A stretch of 64,000 nucleotides of DNA, taken from positions 91,261,601 through 91,325,600 of the forward strand of contig CM057472.1 of the NCBI GenBank assembly GCA_030035585.1, read 5' to 3'. The position numbers were made by a program, and so were the translations under genes. The stretch comes from Dugong dugon (taxonomy: Eukaryota > Chordata > Mammalia > Sirenia > Dugongidae). Below the pieces are notes generated by a model. The model was given only the letters and a program-made list of their open reading frames with translations. It ran no database searches and was not told where the DNA came from. This document shows, piece after piece, positions 11,700 to 23,215 of this stretch (positions are counted from its first letter, which is position 1; each line of letters starts with the position of its first letter).

Positions 11700-12689
11700 T
11701 TATATGGGTGGGAAAAAAAAGAGAGAAAAAGTTGTAAGAGAGAGGGTGCAAATCTACAGGATTTTTTTTTCCCCCAAGCAAAATAAAAATAAATCTCTAT
11801 TAAAAAAACCCTTCAGGGTTCTGAAGGTCCCATCTCCAGTATCTGTGGGGCAGCCACGGGCTGGATAACTGCAGCACTTCCAGCATCCCATGAATAATTA
11901 TCTGTGTCCTGAGGGCTGGCCAGCATGACATATCTTCATTTCATTATGGGAGAGAAGGACAAGCTGGAATTGGCAATGGCAGAATTCATTTATCATATTT
12001 TGATGGAGAACCAGCTCAGGAAGGGTGGGCCTAATGAGCTATTTCTAAATAAATTTAGCCAGCTTCTATTAAAAGGCCATGTCCTATCTGTCTGTGGTAG
12101 TGATGGATAGCAGGGGCCACAGCACAGAGAAACTTCTTACCCTCTCCTTTGCTTTGCTTTTCTGAGACACCACATCATTTTTCAATGATCCATCTCATAA
12201 ATGCTTGAATGAATCATTATTGCTAAGTGATACCAAATCTTAAGGTGGAGAAAAAGGGACTCAATTTGATTTTTCTATCTATGAATTAAATTTATAGAGA
12301 GTGATATATATGTCTGTATACCCAGGCCTACCTAATACTAATATCACTAAATCCACTTATGTCCCCACCCCTCAAAGTATAAATAAAAAGTTATTTCTTA
12401 ATTTTGTTATTTTTCTTGTTGTTTTAATACTGTTAGTTTGGGGCATATAGAACAAAAATTGTTCTGATAGAGCACCCTTCCAGGAATTTCTAAAGATGAG
12501 AAAAATTGCATTTGATATAAACTCAATTTACTAAAGCATAATACACTTAGCACTTGTATTAGCTGGTTTCATAATCCTGCACCTTCTGTTTTCCCCCCAT
12601 TATTGCTCTGAGGATTAGCAATATGATCTGACGGATATCATATAAATGTGAATTAGTAATTGATTGTGTCCCTGACACACCACTATAGT
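11700..12689. other. Unassigned; possible unique block
   Basis: About 11,790-12,140 contains no repeat I recognise and has balanced composition. No convincing coding frame. The remainder is AT-rich. Confidence 0.4.
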
Positions 12690-12857
12690 TTACTATTGTT
12701 GTTGTTTTATGTCTTCAGTTTAGTCAGTTCCGACTCACAGAGACCCTATAGGACAGAGTAGAAGTGCCCTATAGGGTTTCCAAGGAGCGACTGGTAGATT
12801 TGAACTGCTGACCTTCTGGTTAGCAATCAGCTCTTAACCACTATACCCACTGGGAAG
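12690..12857 (-). repeat. AfroSINE, short form
   Basis: GTTGTTGTTTTATG tail, CAGTTCCGACTCACAGAGAC, GGTTTCCAAGGAGCGACTGG and head complement CTCTTAACCACTATACCCAC. Confidence 0.92.
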
Positions 12858-13021
12858 GGAGTTTTATGCTGGGATCCGTTGTCAATAATTTACATAAAAT
12901 TGGTCACAGAGAGTGCAAAGTAAAGAATACAAACTTCTTTGACAAAGAGAGTCTATGCAGAGAAAACTAGAGAGCACAACTGATTGTACTCTGGGCTAAA
13001 AAACAAGAGGCAAGACCTTTT

Positions 13022-13165
13022 ATGATTTATTTATCCAACAAACATTTATTGAACGTCTACTCTAGGCCAGACACTGTGCTAGGAAGTGGGAAGATAGCAG
13101 TGAATAGACAAAGATTCTGCCCTAAATAAACTTACATTCTTATGAAGGGTACACACAACAAACAA
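13022..13165 (-). repeat. Old interspersed repeat, L2-like 3' end
   Basis: CCAACAAACATTTATTGAAC, GGCCAGACACTGTGCTAGG, GATAGCAGTGAATAGACAAA: the familiar antisense L2-type terminal motif. The family call is from recall only. Confidence 0.5.
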
Positions 13166-13829
13166 ATAAATAAAATACAGAATGTGTGATGATGGCTAAC
13201 TTATCCTGTAAACTTTACTTGATTGTTTAAATAATATATCTAGGATTGTTTTAAAAATTAAACATTTATACTAACACAAAACATTGTTAGCATGGTCAAT
13301 ACTGAATCAAAGATATTAGCACGATTAGATTTTCTGGTACATGAACTTGAGAATAAAATGTAGAAAGCAAATAAATTTAAGTGCATATATCTAAGACAAG
13401 GGGATAAGTATAGTATTTTGAATAGTTTCAAAGGCAAAGAAGAGATATTTAACAGTTAGGGGAAAAATGATAAGATCCTGAGGCAAGAAATCAGAAAGAC
13501 AGACAAATTGGCAAGAGAGAGCAGTGATCTTGATGGAATATGTTGGATAGAGTCAAACAAAAAGTGAACAACATAGTAAGGAAACAGAAGGTTACAATAA
13601 GCAAAGCTGGAAATGTGTTGAGTATGAACTAAAAGTTTGGCTCTCTGCCTTATCAGCTCTCCATCTGTTGTCCAAATTTTGCAGATTCTCAATTACCTCT
13701 GTGTATTCACATCTCTTTTCCTGCAAAAGTATATATTTCTCTTGGATCACCGTAGTGTCTTCAAGGGCATGTCAACTATGGCAGCCACTAGCCAGATGTG
13801 GCTATTTACATTTTTATATAAAATAAAAT
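13166..13829. other. Unassigned DNA
   Basis: No gene or named repeat seen. Confidence 0.5.
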
Positions 13830-14620
13830 AGAGTTCCCAGTGGCATCACTAGGGTCGATGTCACCCAGTGCAGTAACTCATGGTGTCACCCGACCACCCA
13901 TGAACATCATACTATACCAGACCATACAGAATTCTTAGTAATGTTTATTATCAATCTTAACAATCTTAATCATAGAGTAATATGTGATAAATACAGCTGT
14001 AAATTGCTTAAATGCAGTATTTCTTAGATTATATTAATACTAACAACAAAGTTGTTTTGAAAAAGATTTCTACATTGAATTCCAACATTATTAGTTACAA
14101 CATTATTAGTAAATGAGCGGAAGCCTTTTTTGATCTTTCTCCTTTGTTTCCTTTAGTTACTACTTCATTCTCAAAAAAGTTATTGATACAGGTTCACAAA
14201 TACTAATTTCCACAATACTGTAGCCAAAATCTCTGAAAATCTGATAAAATCAGCGACCATAAAAACACCAGCAACAACAAAAACAACAGCATATTTTTAT
14301 AGAGTGTGCAAACAAAACCATATGATTCGAAGGATCTTTATAATAATGACAGCTCTCACTGGAGTGCATTACAAGGTTCAAAAAGTAAATTAGCATATAG
14401 TTTTAGCTTTGTAGATATATCGATACATGTAAGCTGGGCTTACGAAAAATATTTTTGTTGTAACTAACTACAGGGATATCTTTATAAAAAATAATACTTT
14501 TCTGCTGAAACACGGCATAAGAATTTTCTAGATAGTCATTTTGGTGTCACCCCCTCTGACAGTGTCACTCGGTGCAGTCCACACCCCCCACACCTCCCTG
14601 GTGATGCCACTGAGAGTTCC
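13830..14620. mobile_element. Nonautonomous hAT-type DNA transposon with intact 8-bp TSD
   Basis: The element occupies 13,838-14,612 (775 bp). It starts CAGTGGCATCACTAGGG and its other end, read as reverse complement, starts CAGTGGCATCACCAGGG: 16 of 17 positions match. It is flanked by a perfect duplication AGAGTTCC (13,830-13,837 and 14,613-14,620). An 8-bp TSD with short CAG...CTG-ended TIRs is the hAT signature. The interior is AT-rich with no long frame, so a transposase from another copy must have moved it. Subterminal GGTGTCACC motifs occur near both ends. The TIR resembles Tip100/Zaphod-type hATs in my recall, but the family is not assigned. Confidence 0.9.
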
Positions 14621-14930
14621 TCAGACTCACTAGTTACATTTCAAGTGCTCAGTAGACACATTGGTCAGAAGTTCCCATAGTTGACATGAAGAAGTGTGGA
14701 ATTTTTCCACCATTGCATAAAGTTCTTTTTGATAGAACTGATCTATAAGGACTGAGTGGTCATCGAGTGTGCCTTTCAGAGAGTTGGAGTTTAGTAAACA
14801 TCTACAGAATGGATATTGAACAAATAAAATACATACGACTCAAACATCACCTCCTCATAGATCAGAGTGAAGTAGGTCCTCATGTAACAAGCTCTTTTTG
14901 TTTGCTGTATTTCTTCTTTATATCATTTAT
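14621..14930. other. Unassigned DNA
   Basis: No gene or named repeat seen. Confidence 0.5.
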
Positions 14931-15138
14931 AACCAAAACCAAACCTGTTACAGTAGTGTCAATTTCTACTCATTGCAACCCCATGTGTTACAGAGTAGAA
15001 CTGCTTCATGGGATTTTCTTGGCTGTAATCTTTACAGAAGCAGATCACCTGGCTTTTTGTCCACAATGCTGCTAAGTAGTTTACACAGTCAACCTTTTGG
15101 TTAGTAGTCAAGCACAAACCATTTATGCCACCCAGGGA
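14931..15138 (-). repeat. AfroSINE, long form, diverged
   Basis: AACCAAACCTGTTACAGTAG, TTACAGAGTAGAACTGCTTC, TTTACAGAAGCAGATCACC (long form), GTTTACACAGTCAACC, ending in CACCCAGGGA. Confidence 0.88.
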
Positions 15139-15186
15139 CCTGCATTAGCAGTGTAATTAATAATTGGTTGTGTTATTGTTATTCAA

Positions 15187-15400
15187 GGAGCCCCGGTGGC
15201 ACAGTAGTTAAAGGGCTCAGCTCCTAACTGAAGGTCCGTGGTTCAAACCCACCAGCAGCTCTATGGGAGAAAAATGTGACAGTCTGCTCCTATAAAGATT
15301 ACAGCATTGAAAACCCTATGGGCTAGTTCTACCCTGTCCCCTAGGGTTGCTAAGAGTCAGAATTGACTCGACGGCAAGCGGCTTGGTGTTTTTTTGGTTT
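15187..15400 (+). repeat. AfroSINE, long form
   Basis: GGAGCCCCGGTGGCACAGTA head, GTGGTTCAAACCCACC (B-box region), CCTATAAAGATTACAGC (long-form segment), GCTAAGAGTCAGAATTGACT tail. It faces the preceding copy tail to tail within 50 bp. Confidence 0.95.
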
Positions 15401-16229
15401 ATCGTTACTTAGTGTATCTGTCTTCCCCAGTTAATGCATGAACTGTGAAAGCAATAGCATCCTTGTCTTCCTGGTACCATTCCCTATGTCTTAGCATTAT
15501 GAATTGCATAAATGTGCTGTTTTAATGAATGCATAAAATATTGGTATAGGAAGGGATGGCATATTTTTGTAAAATCAGATATCATTCCACGTGGTTTTGA
15601 GTGCAGCTACTAAAGTGCCACTGAAATACCTCAGCCAGACCACAGACTAGCAAGACATCAGGAGGTGCAGGGTATGCCTCCTCCAGGGCTCTAGCCTCCT
15701 CTGTATTAGCCATACCAAGCTCTTCCTGACATATAAATGTCTCAGTGGGGAGATATCTGGCTTGGACCTATTTTGGTGTCCTGAACCATTATTCAGCTAG
15801 CCATTGAGTAGAAGCTGGATACCCACTTTGTGGAGGCTAGTCTTAGAGAGTCATCTGAGTCAAGGAAGCAGGGAGGAGTCCCTGATTCATGTAGTACACA
15901 CTGGCGCTAGGGGTTTGTCATCCTGCATAATGCTTTATAATTCAGGAACTAGTTGTGCCCCAACCCAGTGTTAACACCAGTAGAAAGGTTCTCAGCTACA
16001 CCAGCCAGGGTTCTTTGCATTATGTCACCTTCCCTTCATGTGTTCACGTGGAGGGAGGCAGTGGAGATGTCTCCTCTTCATGGGGAAGGTCAGCAGAGCC
16101 TACTCTGACACAGAAAGAGGTAAATATTTCCGTATGTCAGAAAAAAATATATATTCAGTGAATGCCATAATTGAGACTCTCTGACAAATAGATAAATAAA
16201 CAAGGCTAGAACAGTGGAGAGAAAAGTGT
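15401..16229. other. Unassigned DNA
   Basis: About 15,570-15,960 has balanced composition and no recognised repeat. No convincing gene. Confidence 0.4.
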
Positions 16230-16385
16230 CCTGGGTCTGGCAGCATGAGCTTCACTTGAAAATTGGTTAGACATGCAAATTCTAGCGATTCTGTGGATGA
16301 GGTCTAGGAATGTGGATTTTAAAAAGTCCCCCATGTGATTTTGGTGAGCATTGAAGTTTGAGGATCATAGGGCTTCACATCTGTA
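16230..16385 (-). repeat. MER5-like hAT remnant
   Basis: GACATGCAAATTCTAGC, GATGAGGTCTAGGAATGTGG, GTGATTTTGGTGAGCATTG and AGTTTGAGGATCATAG follow the MER5 order in antisense. Diverged; ends uncertain. Confidence 0.6.
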
Positions 16386-16865
16386 CTTGCACTGAGCTTC
16401 GGGATTGGAGTCCAACAATGGAGGCAGGTCCTCTGCTCCTGATCCCACCATGTGCTGAAGGATTCATTTCTTAGTAAATCCTTCAGGAAGGACCATTCTC
16501 TAGCATCATATTCAGAGTCTCCAGATCCCAAGCCTTTCCAACATTGTTCCCGGAGAGGAAGAGCTTCAGATAGTGAAGTTTTCAAGGAGGCGGGCACAGG
16601 TTCGCAGGGGTCAAGCTGGCACCAGGAGCATTGGGCCAGGGCTTGTTCCAGCATGGAGCTCTTAAGGACAGAGACACACTGTATTTCCTGTTTCCACAAT
16701 GTCCCTCTTCTATCTGAAATAGATCAACTTCTTTTTCTTTTTTGTTTAAACTCCATTGTGACCCTAATACTCCACAGCATGTTTTCTCCCTTTCAAAATG
16801 GGCAATTGAGAGCTTGACATAACTAACACCATGATGAACCTATAAGGTTTTTTTTTTTCCTTTTT
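16386..16865. other. Unassigned; overlapping chance frames
   Basis: Open frames of about 120 codons exist on both strands over 16,319-16,817 and overlap each other. Neither has a recognisable domain, so I treat them as chance. Confidence 0.45.
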
Positions 16866-17284
16866 TGCCTGCTTTCTCCTTTCCGCATACCTTTGTTAAT
16901 GATTTTGTTTTGCTCTGTTCAGCCACCTGTGGCTTACAACTCCCACAGGAAGATTAGAGCCCAGATGTCTGACATGTATATCTTTAGCCTGATAAGGAGA
17001 TGTCCAGCATGTATCTCTTTAATCGTATAAAGAGTCTTTTGTAATTACCTTGTAATGAATAACTCATCTGGCCATGCCATCTGCTGGCTACAATGACACT
17101 CTAACCTTTGTAAAAATCATATATAAGCTCTAATGTAAAGATGCATTTCAGGACTCCATTGATACAGCCTGCGTTGCTGTCAGATCCCCTTTGGAGGACA
17201 CCTCCTAAATAAACTTTCTCACTCTTCCTGACTTGGAGTACATGTCTTTGGCTCCAGGCATGGACATAATCGGGCAACACCATA
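16866..17284 (+). mobile_element. Probable solo LTR of an old endogenous retrovirus
   Basis: Three features suggest a retroviral LTR: a TATA-like TATATAAGC at 17,119-17,127, a polyadenylation signal AATAAA at about 17,206 followed by CTTTCTCACTC, and TG...CA-type ends (TGCCTGC near 16,868 to GGCAACACCA near 17,282). It has no coding sequence and no internal retroviral region on either side. No target duplication could be confirmed. An unrelated repeat with chance signals remains possible. Confidence 0.5.
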
Positions 17285-18934
17285 AACCCAAATATCTTGT
17301 AACATTACCTCTCTCTGTAAAGATTTTGTCTTCAGATACTTTCAGTGGTTTTATGATTGTCTTCTGTCCCTTTCAATCTTATAATGCTAATTATCTAGTT
17401 CTCCTCTACTGAGAGAAAAAAATGCAAAAACAAAACCACACAAGAAAGTAAACACTAATTTACTCTCTGAATTGGTGTAGTTTAGGTACGTGTAAGCAGT
17501 CTGCTACATTTCAAATTCTCAAACGTTTGAACTCAGAGACTCACTCCTGTCTTCCATCTTATTTGGGTGTATTTGAAGATCTGAATATCACTTCTTCATG
17601 ACTGTATTCAGGAAATACTATTACAGTGCCTGCCTTGATCACACATCTGTCAGGAAGTTAATCCTATCTAACCTAAAATCCTAAGCCTAACATTTTTTTT
17701 TTCTTTATCCTCTTAGTATTTAGCAGAGAAAGGAAACAGCTGATCAGCATCTTATATGAAATCGCCCTTGGCATTCTGACTTACTTTTGGCAACAGAGTT
17801 GTTTAATCATCATCTGTGAGGGAGGTTATAGTGATGGGCACTATGGAAAATGACACCCAGATCTCTATAAAATACAATTTCCAGGGATTTCAATCAATTC
17901 CCCACTGGGAAAATGATTATGATTTTTTTGAGAACAGGAATCAAATATGAAAGGTGATCATGACCACATTTGCACACTGAGCTCCATCTGGACATAGCAG
18001 CTCCTTTGAGAAGAGCAAGTCTGAAAACCCCCACTGCAAGAGCCATCCACATCAAGGCAGTTTCATTCAAGCCAACATAAACCATAGTATCAAAATGCTT
18101 CAACTTCCAGAATGTGGTAACCTCTTTCTATAATTTAAAGAACAGAAGAAAATAATTCAGTTTCTTTTTGAGATGTCTATGATGTCATTGCTATTCATGG
18201 GCCTGGTCCAAGAGGCTGTTTCTTGAAATCATTGTAAAGTATAGGAAATGATAATTGTTTAAAAGCTCCTGAAAACAGAATCCTTGTAACAGGATCCCTT
18301 AAATCATCAGAATTTTCTCCCTTGTTACCCCTATTAGAGTTCAAAGAAAATCACTTTTCCAAAGATGACTCCAAAGTTTATTAGATCTTCCAGTATCAAA
18401 GGAATTTAAATTACCTCCACTGGACTGTATTTATAAAGGAAGAAAGAGAGGATTAATAATGTTTTAAGAGATTTGCAAAAGAAGTCAAAACAAAAAGAAT
18501 AGGTAACGTGAAACGGTAGGGTTATCAGTGGTTGTTAAAATTATTAGGTAAAATATTAGGGGACAGGATGGTCACAGAGTGTCAAAATATAATCCCATAG
18601 ATTACTTGATAATTTCAAAAGAAATAATAAGCCTTTATAATAGAGAAATCTGGCAATGACCACCTTAACCCCATTATCAAAATTAGTATCATTGATAATG
18701 GAACAACCTGATAGCCCATGTCCTCCAATGTGATGCAACACAGTGTTTGCACCATCCTCTATAAATTATCTTTGCCAAAAGTGTTTAACTTGAATCCTAT
18801 CAAGTACTGAGACCAAACTCCAGGAAATACCGAACACAGAGAAACAAGCTAAGTGGCATGATGAAGTAATAATTAGGCAAATAGAGATTGTGGGACATTC
18901 TGTAAAACAACTGGGTTGGTCTTTTCAAAGAATC
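17285..18934. other. Unassigned DNA
   Basis: AT-rich, with no gene or repeat that I can name. Confidence 0.5.
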
Positions 18935-19030
18935 AATGTCACACATGCTGTGGTAGGTTCGATAATGGTCCACCAAGATGTCCATGCTCTAATCTTTTGG
19001 TAACCTGTGAATGTTACCTTGTTTGATAGC

Positions 19031-19549
19031 TTAGTTATCTAGTGCTGCTATAACAGAAATATCACAAGTAGATGGCTTCTACAAACAGAAGTTTATTCTC
19101 TCACAGTATAGTAGGCTAGAAGTCTGAATTCAGGGCTGCAGCTCCAGGGGATGGCTTTCTCTCTCTCTGTTGGCTCTGGAGGAAGGTCCTTGTCATCAAT
19201 CTTCCCCTGGTCTAGGAGCTTCTCAGTGCAGGAACAGGTCAAAAACACACACTCTGTTCCCAACATTGCCTTCTTGGTGGTATGAGATCCCCATGTCTCT
19301 CTGCTCATTTCTCTCTTTTATATCTCAAAAGGGATTGATTTAAGACACAATCTAATCTTGTCGATTGAGTTCTGCCTCATTAACATAACTGCTGCTAATC
19401 CCACCTCATCAACATCATAGAGATAGTATTTACAACTCACAGGAAAATCATATCAGATGACAAAATGGCAGACAATCACATAATACTGGGAATCATGGCC
19501 TAGCCAAGTTGACACATATTTTTTGGGGACATGATTCAATTCATGACAT
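19031..19549 (+). mobile_element. LTR-like interspersed repeat inside the MLT1 LTR
   Basis: TAGTGCTGCTATAACAGAAA, AACAGAAGTTTATTCTCTC, GAGATCCCCATGTCTCTCTG, and TTTTTTGGGGACATGATTCA with an ending ATTCATGACA. A second copy lies at 22,057-22,505, with the same start and end motifs. I recognise it as a common mammalian repeat but cannot name the family with certainty; an LTR is my best guess. Confidence 0.6.
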
Positions 19550-19691
19550 TTATCAAAAGGGACTTTGCAGATGTGATTAAGGATTTTGAGAGAAGAGATT
19601 GTCATGGATTATTCTGGTGCCCACTAAATGTAATCACAAGTATCCTTATAAAAGGGCAACAGAGGGGTATTTAATTATAGTAGAGGAGAAG

Positions 19692-19871
19692 GCTAAGCCC
19701 TTAACTATTAGTTGAAAGGTTGGTGGTTTACACCTACCCAGAGGCATCTCAGAAGATAGCTCTGACCATCTGCTTCTGAAAGGAAAACCCTATGGAGCAG
19801 TTGTACTATGCACACAGGGGTCTCCATGAGTCCAAATCAACTTGACAGCAACTAACAACAACAATAACAAC
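19692..19871 (+). repeat. RTE-tailed SINE with perfect TSD
   Basis: Body CTATTAGTTGAAAGGTTGG, GGAAAACCCTATGGAGCAG, tail CATGAGTCCAAATCAACTTG then CAACTAACAACAACA. It is flanked by AGAGGAGAAG at 19,682-19,691 and 19,872-19,881 (10/10 identical), so it inserted into the MLT1 LTR. Confidence 0.92.
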
Positions 19872-20132
19872 AGAGGAGAAGACAATGTGACCACAGAAGC
19901 CAAGACTGGATAGAGGAGGCCTGAAGCCAAAGAATTCTGGTAGCCTCTAGAAGTAAAAACGGGAAGGAATGATTTCTCTCCTACAGTCTCCAAAAGGAAC
20001 TAGCCTTGCTGACAATTTGATTTTAGCTACTTAAGACTCCTTTTGGATTTCTGGCCTCCAATACTATAAGGGAATAAATTTGTATTGATTTAAGGCATGG
20101 AATTTGTTACAGAAGCAATAGGAAACTAATAC

Positions 20133-20539
20133 ACACACACACACACACAGAGCAACAAAGAAACAGGGGAGAGGCAGTGCTTTTCTAGTTTACAAGTGAT
20201 TAAAGAGATGATTTGTAAAAAGCAGCCATAAAGAGGCTATAAAATACAAGTTTTAAGTGAAGACCAGATATCTGATGATCAGAGAAAATCATTATCGCTA
20301 TATCACTATCTTAAGAGGATGCTTTGACAAATCATCGTGATTTCTGTACCTTGATTTCAAATAGAAAAAAAGATTATGTACACATGTATAGAGAATGATA
20401 ATTTAAATATGATACCAGGTTAATAATTACTGAATCTAGGTGGTTGCATGTGGATTTATTATATAATTCTTTCATTTTTAGCATAAGTTTGAAACTTTCT
20501 TAAGAAAGATTTAGGGAGAAATTCTGTACTACAAATTTA
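20133..20539. other. Unassigned DNA with (AC)n
   Basis: (AC)n microsatellite at about 20,131-20,149, then AT-rich sequence without a gene. Confidence 0.5.
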
Positions 20540-20555
20540 CACAGTCCATTTTTTG

Positions 20556-21014
20556 TTTTTGTTTTGTTTTGTACTTTAGATGAAGGTTTACAGAACAAAG
20601 TAGTTTCTCATTAAACAGTTAGTACACATATTGTTTTATGACATTGGTTAACAACCCCCTGACATGTCTCTCTTCTCAATCTTGGGTTCCCTATTACCAG
20701 CTTTGCTATCCCCTCCTGCCTTCTAGTCCTTGCCCCTGGGCTGTTGTGCCCGTTTAGTCTCACTGTGTTTTATAGGCCTGTCTAATGTTTGGCTGAAGGG
20801 TGAACCTGGGGAGTGACTTCATTACTGAGCTAAAACAGTGTCTGGGGGCCATACTCTTGGGGTTTCTCCAGTCTCTGTCAGGCCAGTAAGTCTGGTCTTT
20901 TTTTGTGAGTTAGAATTTTGTTCTACATTTTTCTCCAGCTCAGTCTGGGACCGTCTATTGTGATCCCCATCAGAGCAGTCAGTGGTGGTAGCCAGGCACC
21001 ATCTAGTTGTACTG
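20556..21014 (-). mobile_element. 5'-truncated L1, 3' UTR only
   Basis: Antisense L1 3' UTR: a T-rich complement of the poly(A), GATGAAGGTTTACAGAACAA, TATGACATTGGTTAACAACC, TCTGGGGGCCATACTCTTGG, GGTGGTAGCCAGGCACCATC. Flanks CACAGTCCATTTTTT (from 20,540) and CACAGTACATTTTTT (from 21,015) form a target duplication of about 15 bp with one mismatch. It is the same family as the 50-58 kb element but with only one copy of the terminal unit. Confidence 0.9.
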
Positions 21015-21030
21015 CACAGTACATTTTTTT

Positions 21031-22056
21031 AAATGTTAAATAGTTTAAAATGGTTCATTTAACAGAGTACCCCTTCATTAGTGTAAGCTAACTGCTGTAA
21101 CTCTAACTCCTCATATTCCAACAGCTGAACAAAATGAAATTTCATTTCTCACTCATACAAGAGTCCAAAGTCAGTTACTAGTCTGGATGATCTCCTGCAA
21201 GTGGTGGCACAGGGTCCTGATGCCATCCACCATGTGTCTCCACCATCCCCCAGGATCTTTTATAGGTGGTGGCAGGGGACAGGAGAAATCTGGGATTATA
21301 CAGGAAGTGTCCTATGGGTCTGACCTGAAAGTGTAGCCCATCATGTCAGTCCAGATTCCTTTAGCTACAGCAATCATATGGCTGCATATAACTGCCCAGT
21401 AATGTAACCTACTTGTGGGTTCATGAGGAAAAACTTTGGTTAACATCTAGCAGTCACTATTACAATCCTTACCTTTTTGTATGACAGTGTAGTACAATAG
21501 TCTTCTCGAAGGAAATGTGTTAGAGAAATCTAAACTTCCCACAGTATTTTATTGACCACAAATCTAAATCAAAATCATTGACATAAGTCATAAAAATTAT
21601 CCCACTGGAAAGTCTTATTAATGGCTTATCTATTATTTATTTCCTGAGATAGTAAAAGTTATTGAATTGGATTATTATTATTATCACATCATTTTATAGA
21701 CATGTGCATGCATGCATACACACACATACACACACACACACACACATACACTTTCAAACTTTGCCAACCAAAAGAAAGTACGTTTTTAGATATTACCAAA
21801 AATTCTCCTGAAGTCATATGAATATAGTCATATTTGACTAATGGCCTATGTAGCAGTAAGCTGCCCCTGCTCTGAACATCTCCATTGTCACATATTTTTT
21901 CTGCCTCCTGTTTTATTGCTTGAACTGTAATCTCAGGCACTCATTCCTTCATTCATTTGTTCAAATATTCATTAAGAAACTGCAGTTGAGTGATACGGTA
22001 GGGGTCCTGTGAGAAAAAGGACACTGTTGTGTTCAACTAAAAAGTTGGGGGGGGGG
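21031..22056. other. Unassigned DNA with (AC)n
   Basis: (AC)n/(ATGC) microsatellite at about 21,705-21,750 and a G-run at 22,048-22,058. No gene. Confidence 0.5.
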
Positions 22057-22505
22057 GGTTCTTAGTTTCCTAGTGCTGCCATAAAAGAAAATATCACAAG
22101 TGCATGGCTTTATATTTTTTCTCAGTTAAGGAAACTAGGCATTTGAATTCAGGATATCAGCTTTAAGGGAAGGTTCTCTCTCTGTTGGCTCTATGGGAAA
22201 ATCTTTGTCTTTTTCAGCTTCTGTAGTCCTGGTATTCCATGCCAATTTTTGACTGCTTGCAGATGAATCTTCAGTTGGTGTCTGTCTTCCTCCTGTGTCT
22301 GTGTGTGTGTCTGTGTGTGTGTGTATTCTGATTTTTTATAAGACACAACTCAGAAAGGATTAGGTTTAGAGAACTCCCTCTCCTCCGGTATGATCTCGTT
22401 AACACGACAAAAGAAAACCTCTATTTCCAAACAGAGTCATACTTGCAAGTACAGGGGTTAGAACTTCACACATAACTTTTTTGGGGATGCGATTCAATCC
22501 ATGAC
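22057..22505 (+). mobile_element. Second copy of the LTR-like repeat
   Basis: TTTCCTAGTGCTGCCATAAA at the start, TTTTGGGGATGCGATTCAAT and CCATGACA at the end, in the same order as 19,031-19,549. A (TG)n run at about 22,300-22,324 is internal. Confidence 0.6.
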
Positions 22506-22990
22506 AGAGGGGATGTGGACTGTGAGATTAAAGAGGTAGCCATGTAATAAAATCTTAAAGGCTTTCATAGATACAAATACAGAATAGAAATAAGATTTAT
22601 TATATTTAGTAGAGTGATTGAAGGTCAAGAAAAGCTTTCTAGAGGTAGTGATGTTGGAGGGAAGTTTTAAAAGTGAGTAAGTATTTGCTGGGATGACCAA
22701 TGGAGATGTCATTTGGGGAAGAGTATTACCTAGTATGAAGTGTCTACTATAGAGAAGTACTAGTAATCTCATCTTCTAGGAGATTTTTCTTCTTTCAGAA
22801 GATTTTTTCTACCCCTCATTTATTTGATAACTTTTTGATTATCACCCTTAAGTATTTTGTATTCTTGTTTTACACAAAGAAAATTAAGACTCAAGGAGAT
22901 TAAGAAAACTACTAAAGATGTCAAAGAGGAATTTGGACTCTAGTTTGTTTCATTCCAAGAACTTTGCTCTTTTCACTATATATAGAAACA
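22506..22990. repeat. Old interspersed repeat, unnamed
   Basis: Parts such as GGTAGCCATGTAATAAAATC and GATGTCATTTGGGGAAGAG resemble the old noncoding repeat at 43,436-44,810. Strongly diverged. Confidence 0.35.
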
Positions 22991-22994
22991 TCTC

Positions 22995-23215
22995 TGGAGT
23001 CCCTGGGTGGTGTACACAGGTAACACACTAGGCTGCTAACGCAAAAGTTGGAAGTTCAAGTCACCCAAAGGCACTTTGGAAGAAAGGCCTGGTGATCTAC
23101 TTTTGAAAAATCAGCCATTGAATACCTTAGGATGTACAGTTCTTTTTGAGACACATGAGGTTGCCGAGAGTCAGAGTCGACTTGATGGCAACTGATGGTG
23201 GCAAAACCATCTCTA
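22995..23215 (+). repeat. RTE-tailed SINE
   Basis: GGAGTCCCTGGGTGGTGTAC head, GAAGAAAGGCCTGGTGATC body, AAAAATCAGCCATTGAATAC, and tail TTGCCGAGAGTCAGAGTCG with ACTTGATGGCAACTG. Confidence 0.92.

Larger units (their letters stand above)
18935..20132 (+). mobile_element. MLT1-type LTR (MaLR), interrupted twice
   Basis: Three pieces in order rebuild a MaLR-type LTR: 18,935-19,030 (TAACCTGTGAATGTTACC), 19,550-19,691 (AAAAGGGACTTTGCAGATG; AGTATCCTTATAAAAGG) and 19,872-20,132 (GACAATGTGACCACAGAAG; TTCTGGCCTCCAATACTATA; GGAATAAATTTGTATTG; TTGTTACAGAAGCAATAGG). The gaps are filled by an LTR-like element and an RTE-tailed SINE. Followed by (AC)n. Noncoding, old. Confidence 0.75.

Noticed and set aside
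16319..16817. Overlapping open frames of 121 and 126 codons on opposite strands
   Set aside because: They overlap each other, have no recognisable domain and lie in a low-stop stretch; most likely chance.
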